From contig JACATO010000604.1 of the NCBI GenBank assembly GCA_018389105.1, positions 641,213 through 705,212 on the forward strand: a DNA stretch of 64,000 bases. Direction: 5' to 3'. Below the pieces are notes generated by a model. The model saw only the letters and a list, made by a program, of their open reading frames with translations. It was not told the origin of the DNA and did no database searches. The DNA comes from Nautilus pompilius. Lineage: Eukaryota > Mollusca > Cephalopoda > Nautilida > Nautilidae. Below, in pieces: positions 27,457 to 51,425 of this stretch. The position numbers and the translations under genes were made by a program. Each line of letters starts with the position of its first letter. The stretch's first letter is position 1.

Positions 27457-27462
27457 AATAAA
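27457..27462 (+). terminator. LAS1L poly(A) signal
   Basis: AATAAA lies about 310 bases after the stop codon and is followed by a T/GT-rich stretch, as expected downstream of a cleavage site. Confidence 0.5.
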
Positions 27463-28129
27463 TTCTAGTTTTGTTTTGGGTAATAGCGCATTGTGCTTAC
27501 TGCTACTGCACAATGTTTCTTTGCAATCAGACCCGCTTTTCCATATTGTGGATCCTTAAATGGCAGTTATTGCAGTGATGATAGTATTTTGGATATGAGA
27601 CAAAAATGACACTAAGGTCCTGGAGAAGTCACCTGGTTTCATCTTCTCTTTCTGTAACTGTTACTCTGCTGTATAGTTTTCACCTGCTATATGACATGGA
27701 TACTGCATGTAACCAGAGCAGTTGGTATTATTGCTGGTGCTCACATTCTATAATCCAGCAGAGACTCCAGGAAACAACAGGCTGTCTGGTTTAAGTGGAC
27801 AGCTAACTTCATTCTCAAACCAATCAGCTATTTGTATTATTGAATGGCTACATAAGTTATCATCACTGCAGGTTATATTAATTGAGTTTTGTTTTATTTT
27901 TTTGTTGTTTCACAAATCCCCCCCCCCCAAGTAATCTGTCAATTGGTGAACAATCTCGGTAGCTATCAAATATCAGACATTCACCAACAACACCAAAGAC
28001 TGACCCAAGGTCAATGATTACCAACTGATGGTACCATGGTCCACTGCGTTGGTAAAACGGTCTTTCATTGAACCCTAAAATGAACTGTTCTAGATTTGGG
28101 CCGAAAATGTTTAGAAATTCCGAATCGCA

Positions 28130-29600
28130 CCTTTTTTTTGCTGTTCATTTGCTAGTGTGAATGGAAGGATGGAAACGCCCACCCGTTCATTACTCGCTTG
28201 AAGGCGGCTAGGCTAACAATATTTCCTCCTAATTTAGTAAGAATGTGTTGTAGTCGTCGTCTCCTTTAATTCTGTGATACATTCTAGTGTCTAAAAAGTC
28301 TACAAGTATGTGTAATCGTTAAAAAAAAAAAAATCTGAGCAGCATATGGGCAGGAAGCGATTTACTACAGCAATGTCAGGGGAGATAACCAACTTTAAAA
28401 AAAAAAAATCAATCAGCGCCTAATATTCCGCACCCGTAACCTTGGGCTGTAGCTGGACCTTAACCGGTCGAGCGTGAAGTAGCTACCTGCATGGATTTGT
28501 GTGTCAGAGATTGGGAAGTGAAATAGAAGTCGGTGGGACAGCAGATGACGCTGCACTCGAGTAAATGCTACGTTAAAGTTTTTGGAAAGAGAAGGGAAAA
28601 ATCTACGAGTCGGTCCCGGCGAATACTTCTACCAAAAAAACCCCGTTGACCGAGATTTGCCGAATGAGGAAGTTACATCTCTTGACCGAATATTAAGTGT
28701 TTTTCCAGATGACAGACTTCGGTCCGATGATGGTCCATGGTTTGGCAAATTTCCCTGGTTAGGAAAATAACGACAATAGTTTCCGGCTGACCACGTGATC
28801 CGGTCAGGCGGGGCTCCGTGCTGGCAGTAGCCTCCTTCCTGCGCTAAGTGGCCTGGTTGTCATCGTACGTAGAAAGTGAATAAATGGAGGAAATTTTTTA
28901 AAAAAAATAAATAAATAAATTCCCGCGTAAGAGGTTTAGGAAAAAAAAAAAGGGGGCCACTTTCCGCAAGGGTCCAATCCCAAAGTCGCGACCCCAGTCC
29001 AGCGGCAGCGTTCTACCCTCTCGTCTACTTGGTCGGTGACCACCTCCCTCCACGGCGACCCTATTAACAAACAGGGTTGGGTCTTGTTTCTTCATTTCCT
29101 TATTTTAATTAACCTCGCGTGAACCTTATTCGGGGCTCATTAATTTAGATGTATTTCCATATCTTTTTTTTTTTTAATTTGTGGTTGGTTCAATCCAACA
29201 CAGCGCTTATCTCCCCTTTTTTTTTTGTTAACCAGCTCCTCTGAAGTGGTAATATCTGTCCGTAAGAGGTCTTAACTATTTTATTTCCTTGAAAAACCGC
29301 AAAGTGGGGGAAATGTTGTTGTTTTAAGGGCCGACACAGACTCAGGACTTGTCAGGGGTGGCACCGGACCCATCCCATCTGAGAGCTCGCGAGCGGATCC
29401 TGCCACACCAGATTAGCGACATGCGTCTGGTCAGTAGCATCAGGCCTCTCTGTTTTGAAGGATGAGCTGGCCACACGAGCGCCCTCTGTCGCAGTAGGAA
29501 AAGGGGGGGTGCCGTCTGACAGCTCATAATTGTCGTCGCTAAACATTAATGCACAACTCGTGCATCTTTTAGCTGATTTCGCGCGAATAACCAGATTTGA
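28130..29600. other. CpG-richer patch, possible unidentified promoter
   Basis: CpG dinucleotides are visibly commoner here than in the AT-rich flanks, and the patch contains the open frame at 28549-28770. No gene could be attached to it. Downstream are low-complexity AATA and poly-T tracts. Confidence 0.3.
28549..28770 (+). other. Unassigned open reading frame
   Basis: An open frame without an ATG reads LEREGKNLRVGPGEYFYQ and ends in GPWFGKFPWLGK and a stop. Its composition looks coding-like, with mixed charges and few low-complexity runs. I do not recognise it. It could be a terminal exon, a transposon fragment or chance. Confidence 0.25.
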
Positions 29601-29969
29601 ATACCGAGCAGATTGGAGGACTTCCTCCGTGTATTGTTAGTTTCTTTCCTTTCTAATTTTAGGACTACCCATTAACCCTCTGCATACCCACTGAGGTACT
29701 TTTGCACCTTACCACTTTTCAAATCTGTATTGCTCAGCACAGGTTGAGCCATGGAGAGAGAGAGGGAGAATGTGATTCTTTTGTAACAACAACTATATTG
29801 CTGAACCCTCTTGTGTTTTGACTGAATATACAACCAGTTGAACACAAATGCTAACTAATTGCCCCTAAGCTGGTGATGTAAGGGAGGTAAATCTAAGGTA
29901 TGCATAGGGTGAATGTTTTTTTTTTTTTAATTTATTTATTTTAAAGAATTTAATTGCTGCTTTTTTCAG

Positions 29970-30023
29970 AAAGTGATGACTCTGATAACATGATTCAATT
30001 CTCAATGAAGGTGTTGTGCACAG
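29970..30023 (+). pseudogene. LAS1L-exon-like segment downstream of the gene
   Basis: A 54-base segment is flanked by TTTTTTCAG and GTAATG. It reads ESDDSDNMIQFSMKVLCT in a phase 1-1 frame. Its 3' half and donor resemble the LAS1L exon at 19836-19913, which has the same phases: AATTCTC-ATG, then GGTG and TGTGCACAG|GTAAT. It may be a duplicated exon or part of an unidentified gene. Confidence 0.35.
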
Positions 30024-30054
30024 GTAATGGAAATTCTGTGTGAATCAGAAAGTA

Positions 30055-30150
30055 CAGGTGGCCCAGAGTCGGACAACTAAACTGCCATCATGAGTTGAGG
30101 GGGTGTCCTGAGTTCAGTTCCCAGTGGGGTTCAGAATCAGCGACACCTTT
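30055..30150 (+). mobile_element. tRNA-derived SINE-like copy
   Basis: TGGCCCAGAGT (A-box-like) is followed by GAGTTCAGTTCCC (B-box-like) at near-tRNA spacing. The tail is unclear. Confidence 0.4.
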
Positions 30151-31322
30151 TATTTATTATTAAGGATGTTCAAAATAAAATCCAGTCGGTTCCATTCCTG
30201 GCTGTGGTGTGTTTGCATAATTGTGTGCTACAGACATTTGAAAGTGGTGTTGGTCTTCCTGAAACTCTCTAAGGTTATTAAGCGGGTTGGAGGGGGGGGG
30301 GAGCAACTGCCTGCTCTGTTTGAGTTGAAGTCAGCTTGTGCTTGCTGGCAAGTCTGTCCCCTCCCCCTCCTCCATGCTGTATTGCCAGTAATTAAAGGTT
30401 TTGTGTTGAGTTGCACAAGTAATTTTTTAAGGCAACTTTTGTAATTTGGTGAAATATAGAAATTCAGGTTTTTTTTAATGCCTCATTAATTTTGTTATCA
30501 TTTCTTCCCAAGTTAATATACTGGAAGAAAATCAAGCATACTTAGAGGCTTATTTACCCACCTAAGTTTTGTTATTACACACACAAAGATGGCAGGTGAG
30601 GTGGTTGCAACGCCCCTATTTCCTCATGAACACTTTACGCAGAATTTGATCTGTTGGGGGGGGGTTGTTTTTTGTTCCTAAATAAAATTCTAAGGAATTA
30701 CACAACTACTCTTTTTTTTTTGTGGAGGGTGAAAAGATTTGAAGAAAGTTATTTGGAAAAATTCTCGGTATTACACAAATGGCGTTTGCTCGGCCCAGCT
30801 GATCCCTGTTTGTGCATGCATTTTGGACCTTACTTAGCCTACGTGCATGTATCTTATTGGTGATAGGCCAGTTCATTTACTCTGTAAATAACATGTTTCA
30901 GGGGGGGGACATTTTCTGTTACCATTATTGGGTTGTAGCCCCAAAGATGAGTGAATCTATAGCAGATATTTTTATTATTTTAAAATTGTACATTTGAATC
31001 CACAAGCTGTCAGTTGCTCTACAGGTTACCATCGTTGCATGAGTTCTTCTGTGGACTATACCCCCCCCCCCCCGACGATGGCAACGAGGGGAGACTGATG
31101 AAACATGAGTTTATTAGTTGGTTGTGATGCTGCTAACAAAGGAATGAAGAAAAACCTGAACTAACTTGTAAGCTAAACCTTGTACGTGTAGTTGACCTAT
31201 TGCAATGACATCACACTTTAATAAATTGCAGAAAGGGTTGATATTCTAGATTACAAGATGCTGAACTAAAAATGTTTTATTTCATTTACTTTAGGAAGGG
31301 TTTGACTTTTTGTAGTCTCCAA

Positions 31323-31660
31323 AATGGGGTGGCTCAGTGGATAGACCACCGAACTACTAAGATTGAGGGTTCAAGTTCAAATCTTGGTTGAGGTCGGCTT
31401 GGGTTGATGTGCTGCTTTTGCATGGTTTCTTCTTGCTGTTCACCAACCGACTGCATAGGCTTCCTACTGCATTTAAAAAAACGAAGATGTCCTGGCAGGG
31501 TTTTCTCGGTATGCATGGTATGGCAACTCTTACCTAGCTCGCACCTGGCCCGCTGCACAAGAGCTCCCAACCATACCTTAGTACCTACTTGCTTGGTCAT
31601 CAAGGCTGATAGCCCCACCAACTCCACCTGAGGGTTTGTTTACCAAGAACAAAAAATGAA
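31323..31660 (+). mobile_element. tRNA-derived SINE
   Basis: The head has TGGCTCAGTGG, matching the A box at every fixed position, and GGTTCAAGTTC, one base off the B box, with about 40 bases between starts. The body begins GTCGGCTTGGG and is shared in part with the copy at 13024. A C-rich tract precedes it at about 31063-31076. Confidence 0.6.
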
Positions 31661-33769
31661 ATATTTGCCTCTTTTTTTTTTTTTCAGAAACCTGAGTTTT
31701 AATATCCCTACACTAACAAGGTTCACCTGTATTGTCTATGTTATTTTCTTTTTTTTTAGCTACATGAGATTGCATTTTGATTGAGAACAAGGAAGTGTTA
31801 GCGATGACAAAGTGCTTCCCTGAAAGGAACTGCATGTAGTTCATGACAACAAAGAAACTTGACTAGAATAACATTTATAGTGCTGGAAGGCATTAGGATG
31901 CATTTTTCTGTCCAGCTTTCCTGGTGAGATCCACAAAGTCAAGGATTTTAAAATCAATTTAGTTTCATTATGAAACTGGGGGCACACAATTTCTCGACAA
32001 GACGAGGTTAACCCTTTAAGATGGTTGGCCTTTTCTTTCTTTTTTTTTTTGTTGCGCCATTGTCGACTTCTGGTTAATAATCACGAAGAACAGCCGAATT
32101 TTAAAAAAATAAAACCTCTTCGGAGAGCCTACTTGAAGTATTAACACCTAGAATATGAAACGCACTTCACTTTGTCCAGCCAGTAATAAGGGATTGCATG
32201 TTCCCTCAACAATGCATTATGCTTGAAGCTGATTTCATGCAGAACTTTTAAGTGTTTGTGCTCGTTCAGGTCGGATAACTGGGTGCGTAGGTTGACATTC
32301 CATAATTTCTCTCTATTCTTTTTGATCAGGGTTTTAGTGTTATTACCCATAGTTAATAAGTAGAATTAATCTACTCTGCATATACTTTCCTTCCCCCTCC
32401 CAGCTCTCCTGTCAAACAGACCTGAAAGTCCCTAAAAACGCCTTGAAAGCGTCTGTTTTGTTTTTTTTTCTACTCATTTGAAAAGAGCTCAAGCGCGGAA
32501 GATGACCATCTCTTGAGAATGGCCTGTTTTTCTAATACCACCTTGGCTGAACTTCTCCACAGGTTAGGCCATAGGGGCTGTGACTTCAGTAGTAGTAATC
32601 CATTTTAATATAGAGGGACAAAACGCAATCCATTGTAATTTTTGCAAGGTCTTTAGGATTAAAGAGAATCTGAGGATGTACTACATACACCCATGTTCAA
32701 TAATATTCCTAGTGTCTATATACTAAATCAGATAGGACCAGAGCCAAATGATGTTCGGTAACTTAGCAAGTTTTTTTTGTTTTTCAAATGTGCATCATAT
32801 CTGAGATGTGATTAAACTAAGCTCTTAGACGTGCACAAGAATTTGTTTTTGAATTTATAGTAGGGCAGGTTAACAAGTTTTATCTTTGATGTGAGTCAAT
32901 ATGGCTGACAGCAGCTTTCATGAAATTGGGCAGTGAATGTGTCTAATTTAAACAAACTTTCTCTTCCTTCCCCCTCTCAAATGTTAAATGAAAGTAGTGT
33001 TGAATGAATTCCAAAGAAATTCTCAGTACTGAAGCATAAATCTTAAATTGTAACAAAAACAAGAAAATGGTCAAAAAATTTACTAAGATCATCTGGCCTC
33101 AAACTATCTTTTCCTTAATTTAAACTTGAAATTTAATCTGAATGCTGTTAAGATGCTAACAGATGGAATCCTGGATCTGAACAAGTAAGTTGATACAACT
33201 TCATTAAAAATAGAAAAGGGAAGTGGATCAGCTATTATCAATCCATGCTTTTTATCCCTTTCCAACCTACCTTTGTACTGTTTGTCCCTTAGATCTTAGA
33301 ATTTAACTACAATGACCAGTCTGTGGTACATCATCATCAATACCTGATGTTTCTAGTAGTATTCATTACAATTCTATTTATGTAAAAGAAAAAAAATAAA
33401 CTTCTAACTCACTATTTCTGTAAGAAACAAATGATCTGGGTTTTTTGGAGTTAAAAAGCTTTAAGTACATTAAGGTTGAGCATAGTATCACAAAGTATCC
33501 AGCAAGGTTTCGTTATGCGCAACTGTGGATAGAGAGCTTCTGTACGTATTTCAATATCTGTCACACATCAGAACCTTTTATAGTTTCCAGAACCTGTGGC
33601 GGATTAACAGTTAGCCCTCTGGCCAGGGCTTGTAATAGCCTATAACAGCAATTTGATAAACAAAAACTACAAACTGCTAGGTATTTCTTTCTCTGGTGAA
33701 TTTTTTACAGGAAAGCTGCGTCCCTGGGATGAATAGGGGAAACCTTGTGCGATGGATCACAAAACAAGA

Positions 33770-36391
33770 GACCACTTATGTTTAAATCTTTTATTCTACA
33801 AGAATATTTACAGTGTTATACCACAAACCAGTTAACAGAACACTATCTTTGTACATCGCTGTTCTTATATCTACAGCCATTAATATACGCTACTGATAAA
33901 ATACTTCCCTGCTTGACAGTATTTCATCGGATAACCCTGTCAACTGTTTTAGTCACTGGGGGGAGGGGAGATTATCTATGTATTAAATTGAATCTCAACT
34001 ACACTTAAAAAAATTTACATGGATAAAGAGGAGAAAATCAAACTTCTTTGGTGGTATGTTATTAAAAAGACATGCAAACATCAAAACTGTTTTAACAGTC
34101 AAGCCTCACAAAGAGGTACTAAGCTGCTCACCTGATAGGTGACATCACAAGAAACAATCAACGTCAAGATGTGACGTGAACGACATTTAGTTCTTTGGGC
34201 AGGCCCCTAAAGGGGTCACACAAGGAAACCAAATTTCTGAAGCAACCAACTAGAGAATCTAGCAGTCGGTATGGATTTTTTTTTTTTTTTTTAAATATGC
34301 AAAAGTAATTTGCATGTTTGTTTAGGGTGAACCAAAATAGTCAGGCTGCATTTTGAAAGGTGTCTGAGTAAGTTCAAAGAACTCTCCCTCCAAGAGATTA
34401 AATGGATTGGCTTTGTAATTAAATAAACCCTCCCTTCTCTTAGTCACACTTCCCTCAAGACTTGAGAGAAGAGAAAGTTTTGCTGTCCCCACTGATTAAT
34501 GTACATTGGAAATAAATGCAATGAAAACAGGTGCTTTGGTACTTAGACCCCACACTGTGGCATTCAAATGACTGAGTCGTAAAAGGAAATAAGCAGAGGG
34601 GGGGGTTGTCATCACAAAGCTCTCCCATACCATAAATTACTCCTGCATCCCACTAATGAGCAAATGAAGTTAACCTATTTCTCTAAAGGGCTGATATTGC
34701 TGTTGCCAAATAAAAAAGTCTCAGGGGAAGAAATCAACCAAAAGTTTTACTCACAATTTTCTCTCTCTTCCCTTAAAAGTTATTTTAAAAAATTTAGAGA
34801 GCTGATGATGATCGAATATATTTGCTCCCTCAACATTGCCATTTTTTTTTTTTTTTAAACATTCTGAACCCAGTTCAGCTGGCTACGCAGTTGGTTTAGG
34901 ATTTGCTGCTGCACTCTAATGAAAGGAGGGTCCGTGTCGGTCTCTCCGAAAGGAGAGAGCTTCTGAAACCGCTGCGGCTGTTTTAGCAGGAATCTCTCAC
35001 CACCAGGACATATCTCTCTCTCAGTTATTGTTAAAACCTACACTGGCAATCCTAAATTTTAACTGGTGGGGTGGGGGATAAAAAAAAATTATATTTAATT
35101 AGAAGCCTATCAATAACAGGGAGAAGACTTCCTAATTTAATCTTTCACATCCTTAACAAGCAGCCATCAAAAACAACGCACGGGTTTTTAAAGTACCAGT
35201 AATCTGGCCGTGGCTGCTAAGGAGAAATAATTCAAACCTGTTCCATGTTCTTTTTTTTCTCTTTTAACTGGAATAAATAGATCTCAAGCAATTTAGAATG
35301 TCTAACATTTTGTTTAAAAAATCTTGGTTATATCCTAAAACTTTCCTGTTGTGACGACAATGTCCATTAGAAAAAAGAAACAAACAAGGATTTTTAATTA
35401 ATCTCTCTCCCAAGTTTTGGCAGTGCCTGAAGACCTCTCTCTCTGCAAATAAAGAGTTTTCCATTCCCTGCTGAAAAACAAAGTGTCAGCACACCACCCA
35501 CAGGACAAAGCCTGTCAGCAGTAACCACAACCATCCTCAGGTGTGTCATCGTCAGTGACGACGACGACGACGGGAGCTTTCTAACCTCTTCCTAGTCTTT
35601 TCCTTTAATACCCACATATATAAAACAACTTCCCAGAAACTTGTGTTGGTGGTACCCAGGGGCACTGATATGCAACATTAGATGTGGTACAAACTTGTGG
35701 AGGAGGAACAAAGTTACCCCTGCCAACCAAAATAAAATGGCGACCCAGAAGAGATACTCTGGATAACTTTCAAATCAAGAAGGGTTGGTGGGGGGGGGGT
35801 GATAAAAGGGAATTAAACATGACAAATGGACTGGGTAATTGGGTAACGGGTTCGACGGAGAGAACTGACATAATGTGGCATTCAATGGCAATTATTGTCC
35901 TGTTTAAAATTTTTTTCTAAAAATAGATTCGGGCAAACGCGGCGCATTCGAGCTACCAGCCCCCCAGAAGGTAATTCAATGTTGGGGTTTGTTTTCAAAT
36001 ATACCTTATGCAAAAAAAAATCTTCCTCTTTGTTAACGTAACTCATAAGAGTTTGACAATGCATGTAGGTACACATAAAAATCCAGGCATTATAGCAAAG
36101 TAACTGGGAGTTGTGAACTGTGTTCCAACACGAATATCAAAGTATTTGGCTTTAAAAATCAATCTCTGAAAACTTAATTTGCACACCTAATACCGGCCGC
36201 TCTCCAGCCATACATAAAAAACATTTAAAATTAAAACAAACATGAACAAAAACTGACAATATTTGCCAAAATGTTTGGCTACCGTAAATTCTCTTTTTCC
36301 AGTTAAATGTTTAACAAAAAAGGGGCACTTCCTTTCTCCCTACGCTTTCCTTTACTTTCACACTCCGATGAGGATAAAACTTCCGGAAGCC
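33770..36391 (-). other. Regnase 3'UTR (inferred)
   Basis: No other coding sequence is visible between the Regnase stop and the minus-strand AATAAA at 33790-33795. It contains CT-rich tracts, a run of GAC triplets near 35557-35570 and several poly-A/T runs. The extent is inferred only from the hexamer and the GT-rich sequence below it. Confidence 0.45.
33790..33795 (-). terminator. Regnase poly(A) signal
   Basis: TTTATT on the + strand is AATAAA on the gene strand. TG/T-rich sequence lies just below it (33745-33780), as expected for a cleavage site. Confidence 0.45.
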
Positions 36392-47716
<11,325 letters not shown>

Positions 47717-47960
47717 CTCCCTCCTCAGTAGTGGTCCGCGGCGATCGCTCGCCTCCTGGGGCGGAAGGGGTCATCGCTGGCGGACAGCAGCAGCAGCAGC
47801 GAGGCCGCCTTCCAAGCTTCCATATCGTCTCTGCTCCGCAAACGGCCGCGCGCGAGATCTCGCGAGACGTTGTGGTGGTGGTGGGAGGGGCGAGCTCTCC
47901 TTTTACTTCCTGGTTCGACTGGGTTGTAAGCCGCCATCTGATTGGTCGGCCAAATAAAGC
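47717..47960 (-). promoter_or_regulatory. Regnase CpG-rich promoter
   Basis: The region upstream of the start codon is CpG-rich and lacks an obvious TATA box. Going upstream it holds TCTCGCGAGA (47858-47867), an ETS-like CAGGAAGT (47905-47912), a YY1-like AGATGGCGGC (47930-47939) and a CCAAT box (47941-47945), all given on the gene strand. The start codon itself lies in GAGATGGCGGAAG, close to the YY1/TISU pattern, which would fit a short 5'UTR. The transcription start was not determined. Confidence 0.55.
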
Positions 47961-47999
47961 AACTATCTGGCTGTCGGTCGTGTGTACCTATTACCTCGG

Positions 48000-49832
48000 T
48001 TAACCCTTAAAGTTACATACAACGAAACTTCTAGAGCTAAGAAATATAAACTTAACAGCTCCCACGCCGAATGTGAATAATGGCAAAGGGTTAGAACTAC
48101 TTATCTGTTTATGTCTTCGCATTTCCCGTAAGTTTAACATTATTTTATTTAAGGAACTGAAGGAGGAAGTAGGAGTTTCTGTTCCGTGCGGTACCAAATT
48201 CTTTTTCGGTTAATTGTTCGCCGAATTGGGAAACGGAAGAATATATATATATATATGGGGAAGTCATTAGGATGAATGCAAGACAGATTCTTTCAACAAC
48301 AACAACAAAAAAAACCCCATCGAAAGGGAATTTAAACACCGTTCACAAGCACCTGAGCTTAATAGTTGCGAACACAGAGTTCAGCACCAGGCCATGAAAA
48401 CGATTCTTAAATTAATTAATTAATACTACAAGCACTGGCTACACTTGCTCGTGGTTCGCTCCACGCATCGATGAGTCTATTGCTGAATTTTTGTTTTTAA
48501 GTAATAATAATAATAATAATAATTGTGATATCTAACCCTCCTGGAATCGTGGCTAAGTATTTACTACTTAATGTCTGTAAGCTTGTCCTCTGTGCGTTTG
48601 CGATAGATTGAAAAACAAAGAGACGAAAACTCGTTAATATACACTCAATCAGCTCCCAGAATTAATCTAGTATCTCCATCGGCTTTGGCGAGCCGCACAG
48701 CTCGCCCTATAGGGCTCATAGCAATAATTCCGGGGTAGAAGCGGCTTGGAGAATGTCCAGATTTCTAGAATGCCGACAGACAGGGACAGCGTGGAATCGG
48801 GTTTGGCGAGGGATAGACTATCTGTGATCGAGCATTTCTTATCACCGTAACCAAAGTGACGGAGGAACCTTAGTGCTTCACCGCCACCGTAAGCATCTTA
48901 AGGGCTCCCGATCGCCAGCCTCCCGATGACAAAACTGACTGGAAGAGAGGGAACCAAAAACTAAATCGGAATTTAGAATCTAACAGATCGGGAAGGATCA
49001 GGATCTGGTAAATCGAATTACAATTCCCCCTCCACAGTAGTGACCAAACCGACACCTGGTGACAGGGGGCAATCTCGAGACACTTCTACTACTAATCACG
49101 CGAAAGATGGAGAAATTACCTTCTCTTCTGCCTTTTCACCGATAAACTCTCGGGCTGTGGTATCTAACCCTGACTCTCAATGAAAACACACACACACTGG
49201 CCCCCAGTCTGTAGGGTCTGGTCGGTCTTCTGTCTACGGCTGTTGGCTGAAGTAAGAAGTTCCCTGGGATGGCCGACGGTAGTAATAAAAAAAAGACCCA
49301 CATTAGCCGTAACTTTCTTAGAATTGACAACTCAGCGTTTTGTCCTACTAAAATACCTACAGGTTAATCACATGGACGAGAGTCCCCCTCGTTAACGCTT
49401 AGTCAACTTCCTCGTGACTGTCTGCAGAATGGAACGGTTTTTAGGAAGAAAACAAAAAAGGGTGTGGCTTTCTGTCATCGAACCCGCAGAGACCCCCTCC
49501 CAACTTGTGATGAGTTGGTAAATTCCCGAGTTGTTTGACGGTTAGGGCGCTGAGTGCGATGATGAGCCGGGTTACTAGCGTGGGTGAAGGACAGCTGACC
49601 GCGTTGGTAGGGGGGGATGCTCAGCTGCTGCCTACCCTTGCTAGAATCATTATTATTGTTATTATTAATTATGGGGGAGGGGAGAAAGTTGATTGTTGTT
49701 TCTTCTTCCTTTCAAATATCACTCAAATTTATATATTAAAATCCCTTATCTGATTATAATAATATTGTTAGATAACCTGACAGTACGCTCAGTAGATTTT
49801 TTTTAGCTCCCAAAGCAAGCAAATTCAAACTT
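48000..49832. other. Non-coding flank, no gene seen
   Basis: Only short simple repeats (AT at about 48241, AATT near 48412, AAT near 48505) and a short perfect hairpin near 48689-48708 (GGCGAGC/GCTCGCC) are visible. Confidence 0.5.
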
Positions 49833-49840
49833 TAATAATA

Positions 49841-49877
<37 letters not shown>

Positions 49878-49892
49878 TAATAATAATAATAA
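49833..49892. repeat. (AAT)n microsatellite
   Basis: About 20 TAA/AAT triplets with two small interruptions. Confidence 0.95.
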
Positions 49893-50341
49893 AGATCACC
49901 ACTTTCCTTTTCTGGCTAAAGGTAGCCTAGAGCGCCATCTGTCAGCCACAAGGGGAGAGAAAATACACGGAATAAACTGGGGAGGGGTAGGTTAAAAGTC
50001 GCACTTCCATCGGATATAGTTACAGACGAAGAAATCAAGGCGAACGGGACTAGACAGCAGCGGCTTCATGGAGGAAAGCTCACAGATGATCGTATCCGGG
50101 AGCCGCCGCTGTAAAAGTACGAGGACCCCGGGGGGGGGGGGGGGTGGTGGTGGAACTCACCGAAGCGTGGAATACAGAAGACGAGCTGCGACAAGAGACA
50201 TCAGCAAAAATTCCCCCGACCCTGGAAAGTTCCGAAGAAGAGGGTCCTCGCTTGGAACATTTCCTGTACATAGGAAGGATGCTTTCCAACAGTCAAACTC
50301 CGGCATTTTTGGATGGCCCCTAGATTGTTGCCGGGACAAGA

Positions 50342-50342
<1 letters not shown>

Positions 50343-50401
<59 letters not shown>
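50343..50401. repeat. (AAT)n microsatellite
   Basis: About 20 uninterrupted ATA/AAT triplets, followed by AAG-rich sequence. A run of 13 or so G lies 200 bases upstream. Confidence 0.95.
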
Positions 50402-51305
50402 GAAGAAAGAAAAGAAGAAGAAGATCGGTAATTGAAGAACTCGACAATAAAAAAAATGTCCATAAAGAAAAAAAAAAGACCCAAGTGTAATTGGAAATTA
50501 TTTAACATTTCACCAGTTCCGACTGCCAACCGATCCCCTCCTCTCTCTCCCCCTCTCCACTCCTCTCAAACGAAGGGTGCAGAGGGGTGGGAAAATTCCC
50601 TAAAAGAAGGCGTTGCGTCGTAGTTTGGTCAGAATCGAGAATAGCAACAGTAAAAACAAAGAGCAAGGGGAGATAACCTTTACAAAATCTTTTCTTACAA
50701 TTTGCGTCGCTAAGGTGCGAATTTTCCGGGAGGTAAAAATGATCAAAAGAGAGAATCGTCTTGTTTTTGTTTTCTTTGTAAGTTATGCACGCGCACAGTT
50801 TACGAAGCAATTTTGTTTTATTAAAAAAAAAAACTTATTTAAACGTAATATTTTTGTCGTATATTTAATCTTCGCATCATTTTTAATAATATACTGTTGG
50901 GTTTTCCCCTTGTTGTTGTTGTTTTTCTATAAAAACATTTTAAGGGAGCTAACTCTTGTTTCTTGAAAAAAAAATGCTGTTTATTCCGATCTGTATTGCT
51001 TGCCCTAATATCTCTTTTTCCAGTTTGTTCGAGATTTATTTTTTATCGAACAGTTTATCGATTTACCGACAATTTGCCCTTTGATCCAGATTTCTTATCC
51101 CAGGTGTGAGATTATTATTATTTGTTTAAACCTTAAGCACCGACATGCAGAAATAAGCGGATATTAACGAGGCCAGTGCGAGTCGGTTGGGTGAGCGAGC
51201 GAGTGAGTGAACGAATATTAATGGACCATGCGAGAAAGTAAGTCATACTACAGGACTGCGTGTGCATGCAGTTCTTCCTACTTGGTGGATCTCTCAAGGA
51301 TTTCG

Positions 51306-51425
51306 ATGTCGTCAGTGCGCATTATCCACAAACAAGACAGCAGGGCAGGAACGTTCTTTGTTCTTTCTCTGTTGTTGCTGTTATTTGAAGTGACAGCTGC
51401 AGATGCCGTAGATTTGGTTAATTGA
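51306..51425 (+). other. Possible signal-peptide open reading frame
   Basis: From ATG 51306 the frame reads SRAGTFFVLSLLLLLFEV followed by TAADAVDLVN and a stop. It has a basic N-region, a Leu-rich core and small residues suited to signal-peptidase cleavage. A donor-like GATTTG|GTTAAT lies just before the stop. No downstream exon was recognised; an isolated chance frame is the main alternative. Confidence 0.2.

Noticed and set aside
32141-32350. 69-residue minus-strand frame
   Set aside because: Coding-like composition but no recognised family, splice sites or transcript context.
50068-50490. 140-residue frame with poly-Gly and poly-Ile
   Set aside because: Most of it translates a G-run and an (AAT)n microsatellite.
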